DNA of 40,367 bases from Oceanicaulis sp. (lineage in GTDB: Bacteria > Pseudomonadota > Alphaproteobacteria > Caulobacterales > Maricaulaceae). The DNA lies in assembly GCA_020832735.1 (NCBI GenBank), contig JAFIEB010000005.1, positions 1 through 40,367 of the forward strand, in the 5' to 3' direction. The position numbers and the translations under genes were made by a program. This document shows, in pieces, positions 8,494 to 16,634 of the stretch. Numbering within the stretch: the first letter of the stretch is position 1; the number at the start of each line of letters is the position of its first letter. Under the pieces are notes generated by a model that saw only the letters and a list, made by a program, of their open reading frames with translations, did not search any database and was not told where the DNA came from.

Positions 8494-9321
8494 CTATGCC
8501 GGGCTCATCTCCAGCGATCTCAGTTCGATCAGCACGCCGAACCCGGCGCGGGTCTGCAGGCGCACGGGCAGGTGATGGCCGTTGTCCAGCGGCGCCAGCC
8601 AGAGGGTCAGCGGGCGGCGCAGATCGCGCGGGCTCGGGCGTTGGCGCTCGGTATAGCCCGAGATCGGCTCGTAGAAGGCGTCGCACACCAGCGCCTCGCC
8701 GCGCCAGGCGGGCGTGCGCACATGCTCGCGTCCGCGCGCCTGCAGGCGCAGATTATAGCGGTGGCGTCCGTCAAATACGGGCAGCAGCCCTGAACACTCG
8801 CGCCGCCCGGTCATGGACTGGGACAGCATCAGCACGGCGGTCATGGGATCGATGGCGCCCGCGCGATCAGAGTCGGTGGCGGGCGGATCGCCCGGATCGG
8901 AGAAGTGCGGACTCGCCGTCGCGCGCGCGATGCGGTTGTCAAAGCTCATATCGATGCGCCGGTGCTTGCGCCCGGTGCGCTCGTCATGGGCGTAGGAGAC
9001 GGGGCGCGCGCGGCCGCACTCGATACGGCCCTCCACCTGCGAATCGATGCGCACATCGGTGAACAGGGCGGCCAGGCCCGCGGCCTGGGCGGTGGCTTGA
9101 GCGCTGTAGTCGCCGGCGCCCAGCCGGGCTTCAAGCTCGACCCGTCCGATGGGCAGCGCCAGCACATATCCGGTATAGCGCGCCGCCACGTTGACGGGGC
9201 CGGACGCGGCTGCAGCTTCACCGGTCCGGGCGGCCTCGGCGGCCCGGACCGGCTCAGGCTGGACGAGGGTGATAGCAATCAGAAGGGCGGCGAAGGCGGT
9301 GGAGCGGGCGAGAGCGCGCAT
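8494..9321 (-). CDS. DUF3108-domain exported protein
   Basis: About 275 residues. The start at 9321 (MRALARSTAFAALL) gives a textbook signal peptide with cleavage near VRA-AEA; an upstream in-frame ATG at 9363 would put 14 charged residues before it. The mature part has the DUF3108 pattern: an opening beta-strand (VAARYTGYVLALPIGRVELEARL), a VSYAHDERTG segment, an IDPMTAVL motif and a PVRLQTR strand near the end. DUF3108 proteins are periplasmic beta-rich proteins of unknown function. Lies downstream of the metalloprotease on the same strand, separated by two hairpins. Confidence 0.78.
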   Translation of the reverse strand: MRALARSTAFAALLIAITLVQPEPVRAAEAARTGEAAAASGPVNVAARYTGYVLALPIGRVELEARLGAGDYSAQATAQAAGLAALFTDVRIDSQVEGRIECGRARPVSYAHDERTGRKHRRIDMSFDNRIARATASPHFSDPGDPPATDSDRAGAIDPMTAVLMLSQSMTGRRECSGLLPVFDGRHRYNLRLQARGREHVRTPAWRGEALVCDAFYEPISGYTERQRPSPRDLRRPLTLWLAPLDNGHHLPVRLQTRAGFGVLIELRSLEMSPA

Positions 9322-9364
9322 GGGGGCTATGTTCCGGTCCTTTTGTGATCCGGCCGCGATCAAA

Positions 9365-9379
9365 GCCCCGTGCTGGGGC
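9365..9379 (-). terminator. Small GC hairpin with T-rich tail downstream of the metalloprotease
   Basis: On the minus strand GCCCC-AGCAC-GGGGC is followed by TTTG. Only 5 bp of stem, but G/C throughout and positioned just after the larger hairpin at 9387-9423. Confidence 0.35.
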
Positions 9380-9386
9380 GGAATTG

Positions 9387-9427
9387 GGGCGCGGGAGCGG
9401 CGCGCTGGCCGGCTCCCGCGCCCTTTT
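9387..9427. terminator. Strong 12-bp hairpin between the metalloprotease and DUF3108 genes
   Basis: GGGCGCGGGAGC (9387-9398) pairs perfectly with 9412-9423 across a 13-nt loop, ending 7 nt before the metalloprotease stop codon. The T4 run follows on the plus strand, so the classical intrinsic-terminator polarity is for plus-strand reading. On the minus strand, the direction of the adjacent gene, the tail is CAATT. Confidence 0.5.
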
Positions 9428-9429
9428 CC

Positions 9430-12021
9430 TCAGGCCTCAAACGCCGCGATCAGCCGGCGCAGATGGGCCCGGTGGGCGCGCGCCTCGCGCGAGCCGAACA
9501 AGTCGGGCATCCAGCTTGGACCGACCCAACCCTTCACGTCGCCGATAGAGGCCAGCGCCGCCGAGCGCGCCGCTGGCGAGACGCTGGTATCGCTGGTCAG
9601 CGCGATCAGGCGCTGCAGATAGGCCACCTGCAGGTTCTGCCGGTAGGTGTTCGGCTCTCCGCCCACATCGGCCGCATACATGATGCGGGTCAGGTCGCGC
9701 ATGTATTCAGCGGCGCTGTAGGTCCCGCCATAGCGCCGGGAATCCTGCAGGCGATCGAGCACGTTGGGGTGGGTGAGATGGGCCAGAAGCGCCATCTGCT
9801 GGGTGAAGGCCCGGCTGTGCAGGGACGGGTCTTCATTCGTGCCGAAATGGTCGAAGAAGCGCCGCTGCCGCTGCAGCCGGTCAGCAAAGGCCTCCTCAAT
9901 GGTGAAGGCGTCAGGGCTGAACATGGCCGCCTCGAGCACGCGCAGGGCTTCTTTCTGCTTGGCTTCTGGCACCGGTACGAAGGGCCGCTCGGCGCCGGGC
10001 TGACCGACCACCGCGCGGTTATTGTAGACCCCGGCGATGTGGCGCGTGGCCACGTTGGCGGCGCCGAAACGCTGGCCTGACAGGATCAGATAGCTGGTCA
10101 GCAGGCCCTGATAGCTCTCGCCCTCGCGCTCGAACACGTCGGGCAGGGTGGCGAGCGTCTCATTAATGACCTGGACGCGCTGGGCGGCCCAGCCGACCGG
10201 ATCATCCGACAGATCATTGATCATCACGCGCGGGTCGATGCCGCGCCCCGGCGCGCGCATGTCGTCGGCGTCATTGCCGAACGCCAGCTCCGGTTCGGTG
10301 GAGCGCGCCAGGATCGCCGGCAGGGCGTCCTCGTCCGCCGTGTAGCCGTACTGGATCGCCCAGATGTCATAGGGTCCGGGCAGGTCCACAGCATACTGGC
10401 CCTGCTCCACACCCGCCGGGGCGATGTTGATGGCGGGATAGTCCATGATCGAGTTGGTCACAGGGCGGCCGTCATGCAGGTGCTCCAGCGGCACGGCGGC
10501 GGTGGCGCGCATGTTGTGCATCAGGCCCAGCGTGTGGCCGATCTCGTGAATCACCAGATAAGCCAGCGACTGGCGCTGCAGCTCGTCGAGCTCGATCTGC
10601 GTGGCGCCGCGCGCCTGCAGGGCCGCCAGGGCGGCCTGGGTCTCGAACTGCAGGTGTTCGGCGAAATTGCACATCTCGCCATGGGCGTGGTCGTGCACAT
10701 GGGCGAGCTCGGGCTGGCCCGTCATCTCCGCCAGCATGTCGGCGGGCAGCCACTGGGTCAGGCCCGCTACGTCGAAAATCTCCGAGAAGCGGATGCGGTT
10801 CGTCATGAAGACGTATTCCAGCATGATGTCCGCGCCGATGATCTCGCCGGTGCGCGGATTGGTGAAGCTCGGCCCGTAACCGCCGAACGGCGGGGTGGGC
10901 GAGGAGGTCCAGCGCAGGACGTTGTAGCGGATATCGCCAGCATCCCAGTCGGCGTCGTCGGGCTGCACCTCGACCTGGATGGCGTTGGAGAAGCCGGCGG
11001 CCTCGAAAGCGATATTCCACGTCAGCGCCGCATCGCGGATGGCGTCGCGCAGCTCGTGCGGAGTGGTGTTCTCGATCCACCAGACAATCGGCTCGACCGG
11101 ATCGGAAATCTCCGCGTCCGGGTCCTGCTTGACCAGGCGCCAGCGATTGATGACGTCGTCAAACGGCGTGACCGTGGTGTCGGTGAGATTGGTGACGCGC
11201 TGGCCGAAATAGCCGACGCGGAAATCGTCCGAGCGCGGCTCATAACCGTCCTCGGGCATGGCGATGAAGGAGTGTTGCAGCCTGATCGCGACAGTGCGCG
11301 GATCGGTGATTTCAGGCCCGATAGACCCGCGCGGCGTGTCATTGGTGAAGACGTACTCCACCACCACATCGGTATTTAGCGGATAGGAGCGCGCCTCCAG
11401 CACCCGGGTGCGGCCGCTGTCGAGGCGCCCCAGCTGGAACATGTTCTGCGCTGCAGGCCCGGTCGGCGGGATCGGCTTGATCTGGTGCATGTCTTCAGAC
11501 TGCAGGAGCCGGCCGGCATTGATCAGATAGCGGGCAGGGGCGGCGGCTTCGCCTTCGGCGCCCTCTTCGGCTTCAACCGCTTCGCCTGCCGGGGTCAGGG
11601 CGACCACATCGACCACGGCCAGCAGGGCGCGGGTGATGTTGGCCTCGGCCGCGCGCGAAAGCGCGTTGTCCGGGTCCATGGAGAATCTGGTGTTGAGCGC
11701 CTCGATCTCGATCTTGCCGAAGCGGTGCTCGAAGGTCAGGATCCGGTTGGCGCGGAACTGGCCGCGGAAATGGCCCACGCGCGGCGCGCCATTCTCGGTG
11801 TAGGTAAAATAGATGATCTCCTCGCCCAGCAGATCGGCGGAGATCTCCATGAACAGGTCGCCGTTCTCGGTATCGCGGTAGAGCGGAAACAGACCGTCGG
11901 TGCGTTCGAACTTGTCGTCCTCGGTATATTCCTCGATGGTCTTGGTGTCGGCCAGCGCCCCGGCGCTAAACACGACAAAAGCCAGCAGGGCCGCGATCCA
12001 GCGGCTGCCCAGAGTGATCAT
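9430..12021 (-). CDS. Exported zinc-dependent metalloprotease (DUF5117/DUF4953-type)
   Basis: An 863-residue protein with a clear signal peptide (MITLGSRWIAALLAFVVFSA, cleavage near ALA-DT). The zinc site HEIGHTLGLMH lies at residues 492-502: His492, His496 and His502 as ligands, Glu493 as catalytic base. Further along, SIMDYP resembles a Met-turn. A long N-terminal beta-rich region and a C-terminal helical domain match the large zinc-dependent metalloproteases common in Bacteroidetes and alphaproteobacteria. Substrates are unknown; secreted protein turnover is likely. A purine-rich GGAGGG at 12028-12033 supports the ATG. Divergent from the acyl-CoA operon across a 190-bp control region. A His/Asp cluster (HVHDHAHGE, residues 441-449) upstream of the active site may bind an extra metal. 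Confidence 0.88.
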   Translation of the reverse strand: MITLGSRWIAALLAFVVFSAGALADTKTIEEYTEDDKFERTDGLFPLYRDTENGDLFMEISADLLGEEIIYFTYTENGAPRVGHFRGQFRANRILTFEHRFGKIEIEALNTRFSMDPDNALSRAAEANITRALLAVVDVVALTPAGEAVEAEEGAEGEAAAPARYLINAGRLLQSEDMHQIKPIPPTGPAAQNMFQLGRLDSGRTRVLEARSYPLNTDVVVEYVFTNDTPRGSIGPEITDPRTVAIRLQHSFIAMPEDGYEPRSDDFRVGYFGQRVTNLTDTTVTPFDDVINRWRLVKQDPDAEISDPVEPIVWWIENTTPHELRDAIRDAALTWNIAFEAAGFSNAIQVEVQPDDADWDAGDIRYNVLRWTSSPTPPFGGYGPSFTNPRTGEIIGADIMLEYVFMTNRIRFSEIFDVAGLTQWLPADMLAEMTGQPELAHVHDHAHGEMCNFAEHLQFETQAALAALQARGATQIELDELQRQSLAYLVIHEIGHTLGLMHNMRATAAVPLEHLHDGRPVTNSIMDYPAINIAPAGVEQGQYAVDLPGPYDIWAIQYGYTADEDALPAILARSTEPELAFGNDADDMRAPGRGIDPRVMINDLSDDPVGWAAQRVQVINETLATLPDVFEREGESYQGLLTSYLILSGQRFGAANVATRHIAGVYNNRAVVGQPGAERPFVPVPEAKQKEALRVLEAAMFSPDAFTIEEAFADRLQRQRRFFDHFGTNEDPSLHSRAFTQQMALLAHLTHPNVLDRLQDSRRYGGTYSAAEYMRDLTRIMYAADVGGEPNTYRQNLQVAYLQRLIALTSDTSVSPAARSAALASIGDVKGWVGPSWMPDLFGSREARAHRAHLRRLIAAFEA

Positions 12022-12152
12022 GGATTTCCCTCCCCGGAAAAATTCTTGCGGATAATCTAGGCGGGAGAGGTGTGCGCAGCCAAGCCGCCAGCAGCTTAAA
12101 TATCCGTCACAAAATCAGGCGGCGGGTGATGCGCGCAAATTGTGGGCGCGGC

Positions 12153-12181
12153 TTGACCGGCGCCGGGCAGGCCCCTAATTT
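12153..12181 (+). promoter_or_regulatory. Sigma-70-type promoter of the acyl-CoA operon
   Basis: TTGACC (12153-12158), a 17-nt spacer and TAATTT (12176-12181). The predicted start is near 12188, about 24 nt before the CitE-like gene's ATG. Confidence 0.6.
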
Positions 12182-12191
12182 GTCCGGACAA
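12180..12191. promoter_or_regulatory. 12-bp palindromic operator overlapping the transcription start
   Basis: TTGTCCGGACAA is a perfect palindrome that begins in the -10 box and covers the predicted start site, the usual place for a repressor. It matches the loose GT-N-AC core of GntR (FadR/FCD) operators. No regulator gene lies next to it, so the cognate protein is unknown. Confidence 0.5.
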
Positions 12192-12211
12192 TAAAGCCGG
12201 ATCGGAATCTC

Positions 12212-13033
12212 ATGCGCAGCCTGCTGTTTGTACCCGGATCGCGCCCTGACCGTATCGCCAAGGCGCTGGACGCCGGAGCGGACGGTGTGTGCGTCGATCT
12301 GGAAGACGCTGTACCGCCCGCCGGTAAGGCCGAAGCGCGCGAAGCTGTGATGGCGGCGCTGGCTGAGCCGCGCGAGGCCGGCGCGCCGCGCCTGGGCTTC
12401 CGGATCAATTCGCCGCGCACCGCCGCCGGGCTGGCTGACCTTGCCGCCTACGCCCATGGCGAAGGGCGCGCCGATTTCCTGATGGTCCCGAAAGTTTCCC
12501 ACCGTGAGGAGCTGGTGATCATCGCCGAGGCGCTGGGCGGGCCGGACGCGCCGCCGCTATGGCCGGTGATCGAAAGCGCTCTGGGGCTGAAACACGCCTA
12601 CGAAATCGCCAGCGCCCCCGGCGTGGAGGGCGTGCTGTTTGGCGGCGCCGATTATGCGGCCGATCTGGCGATCACCATGGACTGGGAGCCGCTGCTGCAT
12701 GCGCGCGGCGTGCTGGCCGCCGCCGCAGCAGCAGCAGGCGTGGAGCTGATGGACGTGCCCTGGCTGGACGTGGAGGATGAGGCAGGCCTCATCGAAACCA
12801 CGCGCCGGGCCAAGTCGCTGGGCTTTACCGGGCGCGCCTGCATCCATCCAAAACAGGTTAGCGGCGTCGCCGCCGCATTCACACCGGGCGAGGACGAGAT
12901 GGCCCGCGCGCGCGCCATCCTGGAGGCCTTCGACAAGGCCGAGGGCGGGGCGGCGCTGTTCAATGGCAAGCTGATCGAACTGCCGGTGATCCGGGCGGCG
13001 CGCCGCACGCTCGCCGCGGCGCGGCAGACATAG
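12212..13033 (+). CDS. CitE/HpcH-family CoA-ester lyase (malyl-/citramalyl-CoA lyase-like)
   Basis: A 273-residue TIM-barrel lyase. Visible family residues: VPGSRPDRI at 7-15, DLEDAV at 29-34, FRIN with Arg64, Glu121 (VIES) and Asp147 (GADYAADL) as probable Mg2+ ligands, and the C-terminal GRACIHPKQV typical of CitE-like stand-alone enzymes. Such enzymes cleave or form beta-hydroxyacyl-CoA thioesters such as malyl-CoA, citramalyl-CoA or 3-hydroxy-3-methylglutaryl-CoA. There are no CitD/CitF genes nearby, so it is not a citrate lyase subunit. The MaoC neighbour recalls the Rv2498c-Rv2499c pair and the itaconate ccl/ich genes. Start ATG follows GGAA at about 12203. Confidence 0.85.
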   Translation: MRSLLFVPGSRPDRIAKALDAGADGVCVDLEDAVPPAGKAEAREAVMAALAEPREAGAPRLGFRINSPRTAAGLADLAAYAHGEGRADFLMVPKVSHREELVIIAEALGGPDAPPLWPVIESALGLKHAYEIASAPGVEGVLFGGADYAADLAITMDWEPLLHARGVLAAAAAAAGVELMDVPWLDVEDEAGLIETTRRAKSLGFTGRACIHPKQVSGVAAAFTPGEDEMARARAILEAFDKAEGGAALFNGKLIELPVIRAARRTLAAARQT

Positions 13034-13044
13034 GGGAAATTTTC

Positions 13045-13566
13045 GTGGTTCAGAACGTCAAGGAAGTCGGCCCGCAGCGCTATCGCGAGACCTTCGGGCG
13101 CTATTTCGAGGATTTCATCGTCGGCGATATTTATGAGCACCGTCCCGCCAAGACGGTGACCGAATACGATAATCACATGTTCACGCTGATGACGATGAAC
13201 ACCCATCCGATGCATTTCGACGCCGAGTTCGCCAAGGCGTCGGAGTTCAAGCAGAATCTGGTGGTCAGCCCCTATACGCTGGCGATCCTGATCGGGATGA
13301 GCGTGACCGACGTGTCCCAGAAGGCGGTCGCCAATCTGGGCATGGACGAGGTGAAATTCACCGCGCCGGTCTTCGCCGGCGACACCATCTATGGCGAGAG
13401 CGAAGTGCTGGCCAAACGCGAGAGCCAGTCACGCCCCGGCCAGGGCATCGTCACCGTGTTGACCCGCGGCTTCAACCAGCGCGGCGAGATGGTCGCCACC
13501 TTCAAACGCAACATGCTCATCCCCGGCCGCGGCAATGCGGTTGAGGACAAGGTGGGCAATTACTGA
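13045..13566 (+). CDS. MaoC-like hot-dog hydratase
   Basis: A 173-residue single hot-dog domain protein, GTG start 11 nt after the lyase, with AGGGGA before it. The active-site loop reads MTMNTHPMHFDAEFAK: His57 sits five residues after Asn52, where R-specific enoyl-CoA hydratases have Asp-x4-His, so the catalytic Asp is replaced by Asn. The family includes itaconyl-CoA and mesaconyl-CoA hydratases that feed CitE-like lyases, which makes an enoyl-CoA to hydroxyacyl-CoA step before the lyase the most likely role. Exact substrate is inference. Followed by a hairpin and then the acyl-CoA dehydrogenase. Confidence 0.82.
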   Translation: MVQNVKEVGPQRYRETFGRYFEDFIVGDIYEHRPAKTVTEYDNHMFTLMTMNTHPMHFDAEFAKASEFKQNLVVSPYTLAILIGMSVTDVSQKAVANLGMDEVKFTAPVFAGDTIYGESEVLAKRESQSRPGQGIVTVLTRGFNQRGEMVATFKRNMLIPGRGNAVEDKVGNY

Positions 13567-13574
13567 CGGAATTT

Positions 13575-13598
13575 CCCTCTCCCGCATCCGGGAGAGGG
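13575..13598. repeat. Intra-operon hairpin, 10-bp perfect stem
   Basis: CCCTCTCCCG (13575-13584), a 4-nt loop CATC, and the exact complement (13589-13598), placed between the hydratase stop and the dehydrogenase start. It could be a dispersed REP-like element or an mRNA-stability or attenuation hairpin. Confidence 0.6.
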
Positions 13599-13621
13599 AG
13601 TCAAAGCTGGGGAGCCTGAGC

Positions 13622-14818
13622 ATGGCTGCTGCCGAAACCTATCAGATGACCGAGGCCGACGAGCGCCAGATGCTCGGCTCGATTCAAAAGTGGATTGAGA
13701 AGAAGGTCGCGCCGGTGGCGATGGACCTGGAGCATGCCGACGAATGGCCCGCCGCCCTGGTCGAGGACATGAAGGAGCTGGGCTTGTTCGGCGCGCTCAT
13801 CGATCCAGAATATGGCGGGCTCGGCCTGTCGGCGGCGACCTATTCCAAGATCGTGATGATGATCGCCGAGGAGTGGATGAGCCTGACCGGCATCTTCAAC
13901 TCCCACCTCATGATGGCCCAGATCGTCCAGCGCTTCGGCACGGACAGGCAGAAAGAATACTGGTTGCCCAAATTCGCAACCGGCGAGCTGCGCGGCGGGC
14001 TGGGCCTGACCGAGCCGGATGCGGGCAGCGATCTGCAGGCGATCCGCACCACCGCCCGCCTCGAGGGCGGAAAATACATCGTCAATGGCGCCAAGACCTG
14101 GATTTCCAACGCCATCAAAGGCCATGCCTGCGCGCTTCTGGTGAAGACCGATACAAGCGCCGAGCCCCGCTACAAGGGCATGAGCATGCTGATCGTCTCC
14201 AAGATCGATCCCGAGACGGGTGCAGCCCTGCCGGGCATCCGCAACGGCCAGAAGCTGGAGAAGCTCGGCTATAAGGGCATCGATTCAGGCGAGTTCATCT
14301 TTGAGGACTATGCCTGCGACGCGGAACTCTCTCTTGTCGGCGGCGAGGAGGGGCAGGGCTTCTTCATGGCCACGGGGGGCCTCGAGATCGGGCGCATCAA
14401 CATCGCCGCGCGCTCGGTGGGCATCGCCAAGCGGGCCTTGCGCGAAAGCGTCGCCTATTCCCAGACCCGGAAGACCATGGGCAAGCCGATCTGCGAGCAC
14501 CAGGCGATCCAGCTCAAACTCGGCGACATGGCCGCGCGCACCCGCGCCGCCGAGCTTCTGGTCGAAGACGCCGCACGCGCCTATGACACCGGCGTCCGCA
14601 TCGACATGGAAGCGGGCATGGCTAAGTATTTCGCCAGCGAAACCGCCGTCGAGGTCGCTACCGAAGCCATGCGCATCCATGGCGGCTACGGCTATTCCAA
14701 GGAATATGTGATCGAGCGCCTCTACCGCGACGCGCCGCTGATGTGCATCGGCGAAGGCACCAACGAGCTGCAACGCATCATCATCGCCAAGCAGCTGATC
14801 AAGCGGAACCCGGTTTAG
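13622..14818 (+). CDS. Acyl-CoA dehydrogenase (~400 aa class)
   Basis: A 398-residue FAD flavoprotein that oxidises an acyl-CoA to the 2-enoyl-CoA. Typical blocks: LGLTEPDAGSD near 125, the FAD-binding W-I-S-N segment (GAKTWISN), a Q-x-RKTMGKPI stretch, MRIHGGYGYSKEY and RLYRDAP. GEGTNELQR contains Glu378 at the usual catalytic-base position. The ATG at 13622 is chosen (GGGGAG at 13609-13614); an upstream in-frame ATG at 13535 would overlap the hydratase gene and add a non-homologous leader that reads through the hairpin. In the operon it would supply the enoyl-CoA substrate for the MaoC hydratase. Chain or branch specificity cannot be read from sequence. Confidence 0.88.
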   Translation: MAAAETYQMTEADERQMLGSIQKWIEKKVAPVAMDLEHADEWPAALVEDMKELGLFGALIDPEYGGLGLSAATYSKIVMMIAEEWMSLTGIFNSHLMMAQIVQRFGTDRQKEYWLPKFATGELRGGLGLTEPDAGSDLQAIRTTARLEGGKYIVNGAKTWISNAIKGHACALLVKTDTSAEPRYKGMSMLIVSKIDPETGAALPGIRNGQKLEKLGYKGIDSGEFIFEDYACDAELSLVGGEEGQGFFMATGGLEIGRINIAARSVGIAKRALRESVAYSQTRKTMGKPICEHQAIQLKLGDMAARTRAAELLVEDAARAYDTGVRIDMEAGMAKYFASETAVEVATEAMRIHGGYGYSKEYVIERLYRDAPLMCIGEGTNELQRIIIAKQLIKRNPV

Positions 14819-14849
14819 GGGGCGGTCGCCAGACAGATAGAGACCCACC

Positions 14850-15995
14850 ATGCACAAACCCCTCGACGGCCTGCGCGTCCTGACCATCGAGCAATATGGC
14901 GCCGGGCCCTATGGCACGCAGCTTCTGGCCGGTCTGGGCGCGGAGGTGATCAAGATCGAAACGGCGCAGGGCGGCGATTCCTCGCGCCAGGCCGGGCCGT
15001 ACTTCCTGGGCGAGCATGACAGCCAGTTCTTCCAGACCTTCAACCGGGGCAAGAAGTCCGTCTGCCTCGATCTCAAACAGGGCGATGACCGCGCCCTGTT
15101 CGAGGCGCTGGTGAAGGACGCCGACGCGGTCGCCAATAATCTGCGCGGCGATCTGCCGGCCAAGCTGAAAGTGGACTACGCGGCGCTCAAATCCATCAAG
15201 CCTGAGATCGTCTGCGCGCATCTGTCGGCCTATGGCCGCGGCGGCGCGCGCGAGGCGTGGCCGGGCTATGACTATCTTATGCAGGCCGAGGCCGGGTTTT
15301 TGTCGCTGACGGGAGAGCCCGACGGCCCGCCGGCGCGCTTTGGCCTGTCCATGGTTGATTTCATGACCGGCACGATGATGGCGCTGGGCCTGGTCTCGGC
15401 GGTGCTGGGCGCGCGGCGCTCAGGTGAGGGCTGTGATGTGGACGTGTCGCTGCTCGACACCGCCCTGCATCAGCTCTCCTATCCGGCCACCTGGTATCTC
15501 AATGAGGGCGCGGAGACGACGCGCCTGGCGCGCTCGGCCCATCCGTCAGTGATGCCCAGCCAGCTTTTCCCCACCGCCGATGGCTGGCTGTTCCTGATGT
15601 GCCAGCTGCCCAAATTCTGGAGCGTGTTCTGCGAAGCGGCCGGGCGCGCCGATCTCGCCGCCGATCCGCGTTACGCCGACACAAAGGCGCGCGGCGATAA
15701 CCGCGCGGCGCTGCAGTATGAGCTGGACGCCCTGTTCCGCACCCGGCCCACCGCCCACTGGGTGGCTCTGCTCGGCGGCAAAGTCCCGGTGGCGCCGGTC
15801 TATTCCCTGTCTGAGGCCCTCGACGCGCCGGACGCGGCGGGGCTCATCGAAACGGTGGAGCATCCCGATCGCCCGGACGGCCTGAAGCTCCTGCGCGAAC
15901 CCTTCCGCATCAATGGCGAACGCCCCAGCCAGGCGCGCGCGCCGAAACTGGGTGAGCATTCGCGGGAGATTCTCGATGGGCTGGGGGAGGATTAA
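14850..15995 (+). CDS. CaiB/BaiF family III CoA-transferase (first copy)
   Basis: A 381-residue formyl-CoA-transferase-fold protein. It opens with the family pattern LDGLRVLTIEQYGAGPYGTQLLAGLGAEVIKIE (residues 5-37). NRGKKSVCLDLK is at 65-76 and the catalytic Asp170 (SMVDFMTG) forms the aspartyl-CoA intermediate. It would activate a carboxylic acid by moving CoA from another thioester. Placed 31 nt after the dehydrogenase, it probably supplies the CoA ester to the pathway. The loop before the catalytic Asp reads PGYDY, typical of transferases rather than racemases. Confidence 0.85.
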   Translation: MHKPLDGLRVLTIEQYGAGPYGTQLLAGLGAEVIKIETAQGGDSSRQAGPYFLGEHDSQFFQTFNRGKKSVCLDLKQGDDRALFEALVKDADAVANNLRGDLPAKLKVDYAALKSIKPEIVCAHLSAYGRGGAREAWPGYDYLMQAEAGFLSLTGEPDGPPARFGLSMVDFMTGTMMALGLVSAVLGARRSGEGCDVDVSLLDTALHQLSYPATWYLNEGAETTRLARSAHPSVMPSQLFPTADGWLFLMCQLPKFWSVFCEAAGRADLAADPRYADTKARGDNRAALQYELDALFRTRPTAHWVALLGGKVPVAPVYSLSEALDAPDAAGLIETVEHPDRPDGLKLLREPFRINGERPSQARAPKLGEHSREILDGLGED

Positions 15996-16040
15996 AAGGA
16001 CGGCGCTGGCAAAGACCTGGCGGCGCGGTGAGCGCGATTG

Positions 16041-16049
16041 TGCTAGGAT
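16041..16049 (+). promoter_or_regulatory. Extended -10 element before the toxin-antitoxin pair
   Basis: TGCTAGGAT is an extended -10 box ending 6 nt before the ATG at 16056. No convincing -35 is visible, which an extended -10 can tolerate. It would give a nearly leaderless transcript, letting the pair be expressed apart from the surrounding operon. Confidence 0.35.
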
Positions 16050-16055
16050 AGGGTT

Positions 16056-16289
16056 ATGGAACTTGAAGCTCGCCACCCGCGCATATCTGTCAATCCGGAG
16101 ATCATGTTTGGCAAGCCGTGCATCACCGGCACGCGCATCCCTGTCTATCTGATCTTGCGAAAGCTTTCGTCCGGGATGAGCGAGGCGGAGATTCACGAGG
16201 CCTATCCGCACCTTGAAAAAGGCGACGTGCAGGCGGCGCTGGCGTTTGCAGCCGACCAGCTGGACGAACCGGTCGTGGCGGCGGAGTAG
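16056..16289 (+). CDS. DUF433 antitoxin (VapB-like)
   Basis: A 77-residue DUF433 protein with the signature GKPCITGTRIPVYLIL (about residues 19-34) in a winged-helix-like fold, then EAEIHEAYPHL and DVQAALAFAADQ. DUF433 proteins are commonly encoded just before DUF5615 PIN-like proteins and act as the antitoxin. Here the stop codon overlaps the toxin's GTG by 1 nt. No Shine-Dalgarno sequence is obvious. Confidence 0.85.
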   Translation: MELEARHPRISVNPEIMFGKPCITGTRIPVYLILRKLSSGMSEAEIHEAYPHLEKGDVQAALAFAADQLDEPVVAAE

Positions 16290-16624
16290 TGCGGTTCTTC
16301 GCGGACGAATGCGTGGACATGCGCATCGTGCGGGCACTGCGCAGCGCAGGCCACGAGGTCCTCCAGCCCGATTTTTCTGATCGCGGCGCCGCTGATGACA
16401 GCGTGCTTGAGACGGCCTTGAAGAACAGAGCGGTTCTGCTCACCGAAGATCGTGATTTTGGCGCGCTGCTGTTTCGCGATTCACTCGACGCCATGGGCGT
16501 TTTCTATTTTCGTTGCGACGATCCTGTCCGCTGCACGAAAGCCGTGCTCGACACTCTGGACCGTGTCCTGGGCAATTTCGTCGTTGTTACCGACCGCGCC
16601 GTACGTGTACGCCCGCTAAAGTGA
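16289..16624 (+). CDS. DUF5615 PIN-like toxin (VapC-like)
   Basis: A 111-residue PIN-like ribonuclease of the DUF5615 family. Acidic residues expected for metal binding are present: Asp6 (FFADECV) and Asp54/Asp56 (LTEDRDFG). GTG start inside the antitoxin's stop (TAGTG) makes translation coupled. Together they form a type II toxin-antitoxin module, inserted between two CoA-transferase genes. The length is normal and all motifs intact, so it is probably functional. Confidence 0.85.
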   Translation: MRFFADECVDMRIVRALRSAGHEVLQPDFSDRGAADDSVLETALKNRAVLLTEDRDFGALLFRDSLDAMGVFYFRCDDPVRCTKAVLDTLDRVLGNFVVVTDRAVRVRPLK

Positions 16625-16634
16625 GCCCGCCCCC

